Shown here one piece after another: positions 50,051 to 58,376 of a DNA stretch of 64,000 nt. A program made the translations under genes and the position numbers. The notes below the pieces were generated by a model. That model was given only the letters and a program-made list of their open reading frames with translations. It did not search any database and was not told the DNA's origin. How positions within the stretch are numbered: the first letter of the stretch is position 1; every line of letters starts with the position of its first letter. The stretch is taken from positions 1 to 64,000 of the forward strand of contig NZ_FLSP01000038.1 of the NCBI RefSeq assembly GCF_900091315.1. Direction: 5' to 3'. The stretch comes from Streptomyces sp. DI166 (GTDB taxonomy: Bacteria > Actinomycetota > Actinomycetes > Streptomycetales > Streptomycetaceae).

Positions 50051-51164
50051 CGACCACGTCGCGTAGGCGTTGGTCGGCGGCGTGCTTGTTCCGCCAGATG
50101 ATGTAGCGGCGGATCATGCTGCCCTGCTCTTTGTGGCTGGCGTGGTCGGTGCCGTCCAGTGCGAAGTAGCGCAGGGCGGTGAACTGGGCCTCGATACCGT
50201 TCAGCCAGGAGCTGTTGGTCGGCGTGTAGGCGAACTCGACGTTGTTGGCCGCAGCCCAGTCGCCAACCCGGCTGTCCTTCTTCGTGGTCAGATGCGGGGA
50301 GAAGTTGTCGAGCACGATCGCGATCCGGATGTCCGGCGGGTAGAGGCTGCGCAGGTAGCGGCAGAACTCCAGGAACCTGGTGCGGTTCTTCTTCGGCTTG
50401 ATGTGGCCGTAGAGCTTGTCTTTGGCCAGGTCGTAGGCGGCGAAGAGGTGGCGGACGCCGTGCGGGCGGGTGTAGGTCGCCCGGCGACGGGGCCGGGGTT
50501 CCCGGTCGGGGTCCTTGTGTTTCCCGCCGCGCTCGGTCCACTGCCGCCCGGGGTGGGGCTGGAGGTTGAGCGGGCCGAACTCGTCCAGGCATAAGACGAC
50601 TTCGGGCTCGTCGGCCTCGGGTATGACCTCGCCGTCGGCGATCGCGTAGAGATGCTCAACGCGGGCCTTCTTGGCCGGGTAGTCGGGATCGCGGGAGGTC
50701 TTCCAGGTCTTTATGCGTTGAAAGGACACGCCCTCCTCGCGGAGCAGGACCCGCAGGCCCTCGTGGCTGATGTCGTCGACCACCCCCTCAGCGACCAGGA
50801 AGTCGGCCAGCTTGGCCAGGCTCCAGGTCGAGAACGGCAGGCCGTGCTCGGCCGGCCTGGACTTGGCGATCTTCTTGATCTCCCGGCGTTCCGGGAGGGT
50901 GAAGGTCTTCGGTCGGCCTCCCTTGTACTTCGGGTAAAGCGCCTCGAAGCTGTCGGCGTTGAAGTTGTGGATCACATCCCGGACCCGGTCCGCACTGGTG
51001 AACGTCACCTCGGCGATCTTCGCCACCGGCATGCCCTGCGCGGACAACAACACCATCTGCGCCCGCCGCCAGGTCACCACCGACCCGGTGCCTCTGCGGA
51101 TGATCCGCAGCAGGCGCTGCCCCTCGTCGTCATCGATCTCACGGACACGTACTCGTTCTGCCAC
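50031..51164 (-). CDS. IS630-family DDE transposase
   Basis: 377 aa from GTG 51164 (AERVRVREIDDDEGQRLL); GTG 51200 would add 12 residues. An N-terminal HTH region (GMPVAKIAEVTFTSADRVRD) binds the ends. Acidic residues of the catalytic triad are visible: Asp in VVLCLDEFGPL, Asp in IAIVLDNFSPHL and Glu in SSWLNGIEAQFTAL. No frameshift or stop interrupts it, so the protein should be active. Its 3' end lies within the left terminal repeat. Confidence 0.9.
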   Translation of the reverse strand: MAERVRVREIDDDEGQRLLRIIRRGTGSVVTWRRAQMVLLSAQGMPVAKIAEVTFTSADRVRDVIHNFNADSFEALYPKYKGGRPKTFTLPERREIKKIAKSRPAEHGLPFSTWSLAKLADFLVAEGVVDDISHEGLRVLLREEGVSFQRIKTWKTSRDPDYPAKKARVEHLYAIADGEVIPEADEPEVVLCLDEFGPLNLQPHPGRQWTERGGKHKDPDREPRPRRRATYTRPHGVRHLFAAYDLAKDKLYGHIKPKKNRTRFLEFCRYLRSLYPPDIRIAIVLDNFSPHLTTKKDSRVGDWAAANNVEFAYTPTNSSWLNGIEAQFTALRYFALDGTDHASHKEQGSMIRRYIIWRNKHAADQRLRDVVDRANVA

Positions 51165-51331
51165 CCGCACAGCCTGACAACACCGCGCGGTCCGGACCAC
51201 CGTCCGAACGGCATGTCACACCCGGAAATCCCTGCTTGACAGGACGCACGTGGTCACAGAACGCGGAACGGTTCGGCTCACAACGGTCCGACGAGACCTG
51301 CCCGCAGCCGACGTGCCGGCCGTCGGACCGC

Positions 51332-51946
51332 TCAGGCCAACTCCTCCGACACGACATCGGTGGCCCTGCCCCGCGCGTTTGTGGCGGTGATCGAAACAGC
51401 GTCGAAGGCGGCGTGCCGGACGACCTCGAACGGGACACGACGACCGTCGACGAGCGTGACCAGGTCGGGATCCTCAGCGTCTACGACCTCTTGGCGCTCA
51501 GCCTCCCAGTCGATGTTGTAGCCGACCCAGACCACCAGCTCGAAGGTGTCCTCGCCATCAGCATCGACATACACCTGGTCGGCGCGGCGAGTGCGCAGTC
51601 TGTCCTCGTCCCAGCTGTCACAGAACATCGCGTCATGGCCATGCACCGCGCCGTCGAACAGCAGAATCTGCTGTCCCGACTCGGTGACTGCGTACACCAG
51701 CGCGGGCAAGTCGTCACCGACGATCAGCCCTTCGAACAGCTCCCCGTAGTAGCGCAGCTGGAATCGAGTCTGGCCGTCCTTGGATCGCAGCCGTGCCGCC
51801 CAGCCGACCTCCAGCAGCCCTGCCCAGCGCTTCTCGGTCACATTGCAGGGACGGTCGGCCGGCTCGGTCAGGCCGACCAGGTGAGGCGGCCCAGGGCGCG
51901 TTGTCGTCCCAGACACGGACATGCCATTCGTCATGTGTTCAATCAT
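51332..51946 (-). CDS. IS630 passenger gene, unknown function
   Basis: 204 aa; ATG 51946, 51934 or 51922 could start it. It lies between the transposase start and the right terminal repeat, in the same direction. The protein is acidic and beta-rich in prediction (RFQLRYYGELFEGLIVGDDL, LPALVYAVTESGQQILLFDG, DTFELVVWVGYNIDWEAE). No motif, signal peptide or membrane segment is recognised. Its base composition is somewhat less GC-biased than the neighbours, consistent with separate origin. Possible cargo such as an immunity or host-interaction protein; nothing in the sequence proves it. Confidence 0.72.
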   Translation of the reverse strand: MIEHMTNGMSVSGTTTRPGPPHLVGLTEPADRPCNVTEKRWAGLLEVGWAARLRSKDGQTRFQLRYYGELFEGLIVGDDLPALVYAVTESGQQILLFDGAVHGHDAMFCDSWDEDRLRTRRADQVYVDADGEDTFELVVWVGYNIDWEAERQEVVDAEDPDLVTLVDGRRVPFEVVRHAAFDAVSITATNARGRATDVVSEELA

Positions 51947-51976
51947 CGGGTATCCGATCCATGCAGGCCGACGGCC

Positions 51977-52004
51977 ACAGGGCGAACGTTGCCTGATGCG
52001 GCAC
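51977..52004 (-). repeat. Right terminal inverted repeat of IS630 element
   Basis: 28 bp ending CCTGATGCGGCAC at the right boundary; perfectly matched to the left end. The TA target copy follows directly at 52005. Confidence 0.93.
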
Positions 52005-52015
52005 TAGGTCGGCGC

Positions 52016-52030
52016 GACTGCCCGCAGCTA
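52016..52030 (+). repeat. Second repeat tail of copy C
   Basis: GACTGCCCGCAGCTA, identical to the tails of copies A and B. After removing the IS (50023-52006), it would lie 9 bp downstream of the first tail of copy C (50008-50022), reconstituting a tandem tail like the one in copy A. Confidence 0.75.
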
Positions 52031-52134
52031 TGCGGATGCGGCGGCGCGGCTGGTCGCGGCTGCGTGGATTTGGGGGGTGGCGCGGTATTTTCGTGGCGTG
52101 GGGGTTCAATAGGGCCACCCCGGAGGGGACTTCG

Positions 52135-53083
52135 GTGGGTATTGAGAGTGACCAGGTCGTCTTTGAGTATCTGAGCCGCGTCGGAGACGTGGCGCAGCAG
52201 CGGCAGTTGCCGTCGGCGACCCGGATGCGGCTGGTGTCGGAGCTGCGCAACGAGATCGACCGGCGCCGCGCGAAGGTTCCCGTCGACAGTCCCGCCGCCG
52301 TGCGCCGGATCATCGACCGGCTCGGCACCCCGGACGAGGTCGTCGCCGCCGCCGGGGGCACCCCGGGTGCGCCGCAGGCGCCGGCCGCCGCCGTGCCCGC
52401 GCAGCCGGACCGGGTGGAGAAGCGGCCCCGGCGGATCGTGCCCCGGCCCCGGCCCGCGGAGGAAGTCCCGGCCGACGCTCCCTCGCCGCCCCATCTGGCC
52501 AGTACGCACGAGCTGGGGGACAGCTCCCTCCAGCCCGACTGGTGGCGGGTCGACTCCGGACCCTTCGGGGTGGGGGACGAAGTGCCGGGGTTCGTCGGGG
52601 GCGTGGAGATTCCGGAGCTGCTCAGGCCGCCGCCCGCCAAGCCTCCGGAGGACAAGGCCCCCGCCGTCGTCGAGAAGGCGGAGGAACCGGCCGAGGAGGA
52701 GACCCCCCCGGCGCCGCCTCCTCGGGCTCGCCCTCCCCGTGCGCAAGAGCTGGCAGAACCCCCTTCTCCTGCTCGCCGCCGCCGCGTTGGTCGCCGGAGC
52801 CGTGCTGGGCAACCTCGTCGTTCTGGCCGTCGGCTGGCTGCTCGCCTACGGCTCCCGCAGGCTCACCGAGGGCGAGAAGAAGGGCGCCGTCATCGTGCTC
52901 CCGGGGCTCGCGGTCACCGCCGGGATCGTGTGGCTGTGGGGCCGTACCGAGCGCCGCTGGGGCGAGCCGATCGCCGAGGGGCACATGAGCGACGCCATCG
53001 GGGAGACCTGGCCCTGGGTGGTGCGCGGCGCCGCCGTCGCGTCGGCGCTCTACCTGGTCTGGCGGTCGCAGCGGCAGAAATAG
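52135..53083 (+). pseudogene. HAAS-type membrane protein gene interrupted by a +1 frameshift
   Basis: The N-terminal half from GTG 52135 (VGIESDQVVFEYLSRVGDVA) is a HAAS-like helical domain ending in a Pro/Glu-rich linker. The C-terminal half, with two or three transmembrane segments (NPLLLLAAAALVAGAVLGNL, LVVLAVGWLLAYGS) ending YLVWRSQRQK, is read in the next frame. The frames meet at a run of seven C (52703-52709); removing one C joins them as EEETPRRRLLGLALPVRKSW. GGAGGGG precedes the GTG. The frameshift may be genuine inactivation, a length-variable homopolymer or a sequencing error. Confidence 0.75.
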
Positions 53084-53115
53084 GTCACGGTGGACGGGCC
53101 CCGCCACCGGGCACA

Positions 53116-53763
53116 ATGGCCCATATGGCCTCCACCGAGAACCCCGCGTCCGCCCCCACCGTCGGCTTCGATCTCGACATGACCCTGATCGACTCCCGCC
53201 CCGGCATCCACGCCACCTACACCGCGCTCGCCGAGCGCACCGGGACGTACATCGACGCCGACCTCGCGGTCACCCGGCTCGGGCCGCCGCTGGTGGAGGA
53301 GATCGCCAACTGGTTCCCGGCCGAGCGGGTCACCGAGGTCGCCGAGCTGTACCGGGCGATGTACCCGGAGTTCGCCATCGCCGCCACCCCCGCGCTGCCC
53401 GGCGCCGCCGAGGCCGTCGCCGCCGTACAGGCCGCCGGTGGCCGGGCGATCGTGGTCACCGCGAAGTACGAGCCCAACGCCAAGCTGCACCTCGCCCACC
53501 TCGGCATCGAGCCCGACGCGATCATCGGTGACCTGTGGGCGGAACGGAAGGCGGAGGCGCTGCGCGAGCACGACGCCTCGGTCTACGTCGGCGACCACCT
53601 CGGCGACATACGCGGCGCCCGCGCCGCCGGTGCCCTCTCGGTCGCCGTGGCCACCGGCCCGTACGACGCCGATGCCCTGCGCGCGGCCGGCGCCGACGTG
53701 GTGCTCGCCGATCTCACGCGCTTCCCGCGGTGGCTGGAGTCCTACCGGCCCGCCCGCGCCTGA
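53116..53763 (+). CDS. HAD-family phosphatase
   Basis: 215 aa from ATG 53116, or ATG 53125 (MASTENPASAP). Motif I is VGFDLDMTLIDSRPG (DxD nucleophile), motif II VVTAKYEPN, motif III KAEALREHDA and motif IV VGDHLGDIRGARAAGA. It resembles phosphoglycolate phosphatase-type HADs, with a helical cap from about residue 35. It likely acts on a small phosphorylated metabolite. It ends overlapping the small convergent membrane gene by 22 nt. Confidence 0.88.
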   Translation: MAHMASTENPASAPTVGFDLDMTLIDSRPGIHATYTALAERTGTYIDADLAVTRLGPPLVEEIANWFPAERVTEVAELYRAMYPEFAIAATPALPGAAEAVAAVQAAGGRAIVVTAKYEPNAKLHLAHLGIEPDAIIGDLWAERKAEALREHDASVYVGDHLGDIRGARAAGALSVAVATGPYDADALRAAGADVVLADLTRFPRWLESYRPARA

Positions 53764-53990
53764 CGGCGCCCGGCCGAGATCGACTGGAACACCCCGGCGC
53801 CCGCGATCAGGAAACCGACGCCCATCAGCATGCTCAGCCCGAACATGTAGGTCGGGAACGGGCTGGTGCCGAGCAGCAGCGGGGCCACCGTGACCACAGT
53901 GGCCAAGGCGCCGAGGATGAACACGACCCCTCCGACTCGGATCAGTCGGTCACCGGGCGCGGCGGAATTCGTTTGGGTTTTGTCACGCAC
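53742..53990 (-). CDS. Small membrane protein with two transmembrane segments
   Basis: 82 aa from GTG 53990 (VRDKTQTNSAAPGDRLIRVG). Two hydrophobic helices (VGGVVFILGALATVVTVAPL and YMFGLSMLMGVGFLIAGAGV) are joined by a short loop; the C-terminus is basic. A longer form from 54023 is less likely. It overlaps the HAD gene by 22 nt, convergent. Function unknown; conserved in related Streptomyces by memory of gene order. Confidence 0.75.
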   Translation of the reverse strand: MRDKTQTNSAAPGDRLIRVGGVVFILGALATVVTVAPLLLGTSPFPTYMFGLSMLMGVGFLIAGAGVFQSISAGRRQARAGR

Positions 53991-54106
53991 CGGACCAGGG
54001 TAGTTCCCTGCGCGAGGGAACAACCCGGGGACGTCTTGTCACCCGCCCGAAGACCATTAGCCTGGGTACCGGCGGGTCGTGGTCGACCCGCCCGAGTGCT
54101 ATCAAG

Positions 54107-54132
54107 AGCAGTTTTCCGAAGCAGTTTTCCGA
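54107..54132 (+). repeat. 13-bp perfect tandem repeat in cold-shock leader
   Basis: AGCAGTTTTCCGA occurs twice back to back (54107-54119 and 54120-54132). GTTTTCCG recurs at 54198-54205, before the true gene start. The repeats lie upstream of a duplicated, stop-truncated copy of the coding start. Confidence 0.85.
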
Positions 54133-54155
54133 CGAGTACGAGGACGAGGACAGAC

Positions 54156-54179
54156 GTGCCTACCGGCAAGGTCAAGTGA
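54156..54179 (+). other. Seven-codon upstream ORF duplicating the cold-shock gene start
   Basis: GTGCCTACCGGCAAGGTCAA then GTGA reads MPTGKVK-stop. The true protein begins MPTGKVKWFN at 54259. A shared GAGGACGAGG precedes both (54140-54149 and 54241-54250). The third-position differences and the stop in place of Trp indicate a segmental duplication of the gene start that may now act as a leader peptide. Confidence 0.65.
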
Positions 54180-54258
54180 TTGAGCTAGGCACACACTGTT
54201 TTCCGCCGTCTCCCCACGAGCCGTCTGGCTCCGACACACCGAGGACGAGGTTCACCCC

Positions 54259-54642
54259 ATGCCGACGGGCAAGGTCAAATGGTTCAACAGTGAGAAGGGC
54301 TTCGGCTTTCTCTCCCGTGACGACGGCGGCGACGTCTTCGTCCATTCCTCGGTCCTCCCCGCCGGAGTCGAGACGCTCAAGCCGGGCCAGCGGGTGGAGT
54401 TCGGTGTTGTCGCCGGTCAGCGTGGTGACCAGGCCCTGTCCGTCACCGTACTCGACCCCACCCCCTCGGTCGCGGCGGCGCAGCGCAAGAAGCCGGACGA
54501 GCTGGCCTCGATCGTGCAGGATTTGACGACCCTGCTGGAGAACATCACCCCGAACCTGGAGCGGGGCCGTTACCCGGACAAGAACTCCGGCAAGAAGATC
54601 GCGGGTCTGCTCCGGGCGGTCGCCGACCAGCTCGACGTATAA
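54259..54642 (+). CDS. Cold-shock domain protein with C-terminal extension
   Basis: 127 aa. The cold-shock domain (1-65) has RNP1 KGFGFLSR and RNP2 VFVHSSVL. The C-terminal half (about 66-127, PDELASIVQDLTTLLENITP ... KIAGLLRAVADQLDV) is a helical extension absent from the 67-aa protein at 30105. It should act as an RNA chaperone with an extra interaction surface. The leader contains the duplicated start at 54156. ATG 54259 is preceded by GAGG. Confidence 0.9.
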   Translation: MPTGKVKWFNSEKGFGFLSRDDGGDVFVHSSVLPAGVETLKPGQRVEFGVVAGQRGDQALSVTVLDPTPSVAAAQRKKPDELASIVQDLTTLLENITPNLERGRYPDKNSGKKIAGLLRAVADQLDV

Positions 54643-54654
54643 CCGCCGTCCCGG

Positions 54655-55494
54655 TTACGGGAATTCGAGCGCGTCCGGGCCGAGGGGCGGCAGCAGTCCC
54701 TCGGCCGCCGCACGTGTGAGCAGCCCGCGCACGGCCGCGTAGCCGTCCTCGCCGAGGTCGGCGGTGAACTCGTTGACGTACAGCCCGATGTGCTGGTCGG
54801 CGACGGCCGGGTCCATCTCCTGGGCGTGCTCCATGACATACGGGCGGGAGACCTCGGGGTCGTCCCAGGCGGCCCGCACCGAGGCCCGTACCGACTCGGC
54901 GAGCCGGGTCAGCACCTCGGTGCCCAGGGAGCGCCTGGCGATGATCGCGCCGAGCGGGATGGGCAGCCCGGTGGTGTGCTCCCAGTGCTCGCCCATGTCG
55001 GCGAGCTTGTGCAGCCCGTAGTTCTGATACGTGAACCGCGCCTCGTGGATGACGAGTCCGGCGTCCACCTTGCCGTCCCGCACGGCTGGCATGATCTCGT
55101 GGAACGGCAGCACCACGATCTCCCCGACCCCGCCGTCCAGGGTGTCCGCGGCCCACAGCCGGAACAGCAGGTACGCCGTCGACCTCTCGCTGGGCACGGC
55201 GACCGTGCGGCCGGTCAGGTCCAGGCCCGGCTCCCGGCTCAGCACCAGCGGCCCGCAGCCCCGGCCCAGCGCCCCGCCGCAGGGCAGCAACGCGTACCGG
55301 TCGAGGACGTAGGGGAGCACCGCGTACGACACCTTCAGCACGTCGAACTCGCCCCGCTCGGCCATGCCGTTGGTGAGGTCGATGTCCGCGAACGTGACGT
55401 CCAGTGCGGGCGCTCCGGGCACCCGGCCGTGGGCGAGGGCGTCGAAGACGAAGGTGTCGTTCGGGCAGGGGGAGTAGGCGATGCTCAGGCTCAT
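54655..55494 (-). CDS. mqnD: 1,4-dihydroxy-6-naphthoate synthase
   Basis: 279 aa. LSIAYSPCPNDTFVFDALAHG is the MqnD signature, with a periplasmic-binding-protein-like fold; HEARFTYQNYGLH and GLPIPLGAIIARR are shared family blocks. It converts cyclic dehypoxanthinylfutalosine to 1,4-dihydroxy-6-naphthoate in the futalosine route to menaquinone. It starts within the stop of mqnB (ATGA), so the two are coupled. The other pathway genes (mqnA, mqnC) are elsewhere. Confidence 0.93.
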   Translation of the reverse strand: MSLSIAYSPCPNDTFVFDALAHGRVPGAPALDVTFADIDLTNGMAERGEFDVLKVSYAVLPYVLDRYALLPCGGALGRGCGPLVLSREPGLDLTGRTVAVPSERSTAYLLFRLWAADTLDGGVGEIVVLPFHEIMPAVRDGKVDAGLVIHEARFTYQNYGLHKLADMGEHWEHTTGLPIPLGAIIARRSLGTEVLTRLAESVRASVRAAWDDPEVSRPYVMEHAQEMDPAVADQHIGLYVNEFTADLGEDGYAAVRGLLTRAAAEGLLPPLGPDALEFP

Positions 55495-56162
55495 ACCGTC
55501 TTCCAACTCTCCAGTACGGGTGCGAGCTTCCCGAACCCCTCCGCCAGCGCCTGGAGCGCCTCCCCGATCCGCCAGGCGGCGCGGTCGCGCGGGCCGACGG
55601 GGTTGGAGACCGCCCGCACCTCCAGCACGGGCACCCCGTGCAGGGCGGCGGCCTCGGCGACCCCGAAGCCCTCCATGGCCTCGGCGAGCGCGGTGGGGTG
55701 GCGGCGGCGCAGTTCGTCGGCGCGCTCGGCGGTGCCGGTGACGGTGGAGACGGTGAGCACGGCGCCGGTGCGGGCGCCGGTGGCCTCCGCCGCCTGAGGT
55801 ACGAGGGCGGCGGGCGGCAGGTGGGTGACCGTGCCGAAGCCGAGGTCGGTGACCGGGAGGAAGCCGTCGGGGGTCTCGGCGCCCAGGTCGGCGGCGGTGA
55901 TCTCGTCGGCGACGACGAGCGTGCCGACGGGGGCGTGCGGGGCGAAACCGCCGCCGATCCCGGCGGAGACGACCAGGTCGTACGGGGCTTTCGTGAGTGC
56001 CGTGGCGGTGCCGGCGGCGGCGCGGGCCGGGCCGACGCCCACGGCGATCACCTCACCGGGGAACGTCCGGGCCACCGCGTCCCGTTCGGCGGGGACCGCG
56101 GTGGCCACGAGGACGCGTGCCGAGGGGGCGATCAGTCGTCCTTCTTCAGCTTGAAGGACCAC
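55491..56162 (-). CDS. mqnB: Futalosine hydrolase
   Basis: About 223 aa from GTG 56162, which overlaps the upstream lipoprotein gene; GTG 56108 is an alternative that would shorten it to 205 aa. RVLVATAVPAERDAVAR is the start of the nucleosidase fold, with VVSAGIGGGFAPHAPVGTLV and the nucleobase-side EAMEGFGVAEAA. It cuts futalosine to dehypoxanthinylfutalosine and hypoxanthine. It overlaps mqnD by 4 nt. The pair gives the middle steps of futalosine menaquinone synthesis. Confidence 0.9.
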   Translation of the reverse strand: MVLQAEEGRLIAPSARVLVATAVPAERDAVARTFPGEVIAVGVGPARAAAGTATALTKAPYDLVVSAGIGGGFAPHAPVGTLVVADEITAADLGAETPDGFLPVTDLGFGTVTHLPPAALVPQAAEATGARTGAVLTVSTVTGTAERADELRRRHPTALAEAMEGFGVAEAAALHGVPVLEVRAVSNPVGPRDRAAWRIGEALQALAEGFGKLAPVLESWKTV

Positions 56163-56620
56163 AGCCCGGTGGCCTCCGGGCTCTGCTTCTCACCGTCGCC
56201 GGCCTTGATGGTGACGAGGGTGGAGTTGCCCTGCGCGCCGTACTGGGCGTTGAAGAACACGCTGCCCGGGATCGCCGTGTAGGTCTTGTCGAAGTCGTTG
56301 GTGATCGGCTGGCCGTTCATCAGGATCGTCCAGCGCTTCTTGGCGATCTCGGGGTCGACACCGAAGCGCACCGTCTCGTCGGGGTCGACGGTGATGGACT
56401 TGATGTCCTTGTCCTTCAGGCACTGCGTGATGGTCTTGTTGTCGAGGGTCTCGCCCTCACCACCGCAGGTGGCCTCCTCGCTGACCGAGGACGTGCCCAC
56501 GGTGATCGTGGCCATCGGCGTCGGCTTGTCGCAGGCCGACAGAACGAGCAGTCCGGCGGAAACGGCGCCGGCGGCGGCGACGGCGCGGCGGCGTCGCGGG
56601 GCGGAGTGCAGCGTGGTCAT
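56132..56620 (-). CDS. Lipoprotein, DUF2771-like
   Basis: 162 aa. An RRRR-containing head and hydrophobic segment lead to the lipobox LSAC, giving a membrane-anchored protein facing outward. The mature part is beta-rich, with a Cys near the start of the domain and another in TITQCLKDKD, perhaps disulfide-linked. It resembles DUF2771 lipoproteins from memory; function unknown. It lies directly upstream of mqnB in the same direction, overlapping its 5' end by up to 31 nt. Confidence 0.72.
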   Translation of the reverse strand: MTTLHSAPRRRRAVAAAGAVSAGLLVLSACDKPTPMATITVGTSSVSEEATCGGEGETLDNKTITQCLKDKDIKSITVDPDETVRFGVDPEIAKKRWTILMNGQPITNDFDKTYTAIPGSVFFNAQYGAQGNSTLVTIKAGDGEKQSPEATGLWSFKLKKDD

Positions 56621-56679
56621 GGGCGAAGGCTATCGGGCGCGTCCTGCGCTCTCTTTACGCGGGGTGCGGCGTGCCGTGC

Positions 56680-58104
56680 TTATGCCACCCGCGTGCGGGG
56701 GCCGCCGCCGTGGCGGGCCGAGGAGATCAGGCCCCGGACGGTGGTCAGCCAGCCCGTGGCGACGATGGCGGCGCCCACGGACAGACCCACGGGGCCGTTC
56801 AGGGGCAGCACGATGCCGATGGCGCCGCCGAGGACCCAGGACATCTGCAGCAGCGTCTCGGAGCGGGCGAAGGCGGAGGTGCGCACCAGTTCCGGCACGT
56901 CCCGCTGGATGAGGGCGTCCAGGGACAGCTTGGCCAGCGCCTGCGAGAACCCGGCGACCGCGGCGAGGACGGCGACCATGGCGGCGCCGAAGAAGATCGC
57001 GGCGGTGATCGCGGCGGTCGCCACACAGGCCACCACGGTCACGATGATGATCTCCGGGGCGCGGGACCTCAGCCAGGCCCCCACGGCCGTACCGCAGGCG
57101 TTGCCGACGCCGGCCGAGACGGCCACTATCCCCAGCGACACCGCGGCGCTCTGCCCGGCCATCGGATGCTCGCGCAGCAGGAAGGCCAGGTAGAAGATCA
57201 GGAAGCCGGAGAGGCAGCGCAGGGAGGCGTTGGCGCCCAGCGCGTGGGTTACCGCGGGGCCGACCGTGCGCAGCCCCGGCCGCTTGACCGGCTTCAGGTG
57301 CGGCCCGTGCAGGTGCTTCTCGTCCGCCGCCAGCAGCGCGGTGTCCTCGCCCTTGGCCGAGTCGACCTTCGGCGGCAGCGAGAACGACAGGAACGTCCCC
57401 ACCATGAAGATCACGAAGGCGCCGTAGAGCGGCCAGCGCGGGCCGAGCGCCTGCAGCCCGGCGCCCACCGGGGCGGCCACACCGGTGGCCAGCAGTCCGC
57501 CGAGGGTGACTCTGGAGTTCGCCTTGACCAGGGAGAAGCGCGGGGGCAGCAGCCGGGGCACCACGGCGCTGCGGATCACCCCGTACGCCTTGGAGGAGAC
57601 CAGCACGCCGAGCGCGGCCGGATACAGCTCGATGGAGCCGGTGCTGACCGCCCCGGCGAGGATCAGGGCGAGGAAGGCGCGGGCCAGCATGGCGCCCGCC
57701 ATCGCCGCCCGGCGGCCGTGCGGCAGCCGGTCCAGCAGCGGGCCGATCACGGGCGCCAACAGGGTGAACGGCGCCATCGTGATGCCGAGGTACAGGGCGA
57801 CCCGGCCGCGGGCCTCGTCGGTGGGCACGGAGAAGAAGACGGTGGAGGCCAGGGCGACGGTGATCATCATGTCCCCGGCGCCGTTCACCCCGTGCAGCTC
57901 GATCAGCTTGCCGAGGCCGGACTCCCCGGCGCCCTGGGCGTGGGTGGCCTTGCGGATACCGCGGGCGGTACCGGTGACCGGCAGGTGCAGGGCACGCCCG
58001 ACGGAGCGGACGGCGCCGCCGAGTCGGCCCGAACCGCCGCCTCTGCTGCGGCCCCTGTCCCCACCGACCCCGGTGGCTCCCTGAGGCGTCCGCGCGGCTG
58101 CCAC
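56680..58104 (-). CDS. MFS transporter
   Basis: 474 aa from GTG 58104. About 12 hydrophobic segments follow a roughly 65-residue Gly/Arg-rich cytoplasmic head. LYLGITMAPFTLLAPVIGPLLDRLPHGRRAAM is the motif-A-like loop and following helix. It could be an exporter or lipid or peptide transporter; the sequence does not tell. It lies upstream of the lipoprotein gene in the same direction, with a 59-bp gap. It is divergent from the DUF3027 gene. Confidence 0.83.
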   Translation of the reverse strand: MAAARTPQGATGVGGDRGRSRGGGSGRLGGAVRSVGRALHLPVTGTARGIRKATHAQGAGESGLGKLIELHGVNGAGDMMITVALASTVFFSVPTDEARGRVALYLGITMAPFTLLAPVIGPLLDRLPHGRRAAMAGAMLARAFLALILAGAVSTGSIELYPAALGVLVSSKAYGVIRSAVVPRLLPPRFSLVKANSRVTLGGLLATGVAAPVGAGLQALGPRWPLYGAFVIFMVGTFLSFSLPPKVDSAKGEDTALLAADEKHLHGPHLKPVKRPGLRTVGPAVTHALGANASLRCLSGFLIFYLAFLLREHPMAGQSAAVSLGIVAVSAGVGNACGTAVGAWLRSRAPEIIIVTVVACVATAAITAAIFFGAAMVAVLAAVAGFSQALAKLSLDALIQRDVPELVRTSAFARSETLLQMSWVLGGAIGIVLPLNGPVGLSVGAAIVATGWLTTVRGLISSARHGGGPRTRVA

Positions 58105-58376
58105 GTCGTCATAGTGCCCCGAGAACGGCGTCCGTAGTGCGGTTACCGCGCGTATGGGCGCGGCTTTGTCAGTGGTTTGCGACCGTCGGTGTAGGCCGAG
58201 CGCCGGTGAGCAGGTAGCGTGCGTATCTCGGCCATCCCGCAGAATGGATGGTGACAGGTGCGCCCGAGTGCGAGGGGCGTGGACGTCGACGCGGTCCGCC
58301 GGTCCGCTCCGTCCGCCCGCTCCGCCGCCTTCAGGCAGCCGCACCAGAGAGACGGCGTAGGAGAGAAGCGATACCT

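Larger units (their letters stand above)
50023..52004 (-). mobile_element. IS630-family insertion element with passenger gene
   Basis: 1982 bp, bounded by perfect 28-bp terminal inverted repeats (50023-50050 and 51977-52004) beginning GTGCCGCATCAGGCAACGTT. A TA dinucleotide duplication flanks it (50021-50022 and 52005-52006), the hallmark of IS630 and Tc1/mariner elements. It carries a full-length transposase and a 204-aa unrelated gene on the same strand. It is inserted at the TA of a hairpin-repeat tail. Perfect ends suggest recent insertion and possible activity. Confidence 0.92.

Noticed and set aside
57903..58112. A 69-codon frame starting ATG at the MFS gene start
   Set aside because: It is out of frame with the MFS gene, which has continuous membrane segments; the short product is Pro/Ala-rich.
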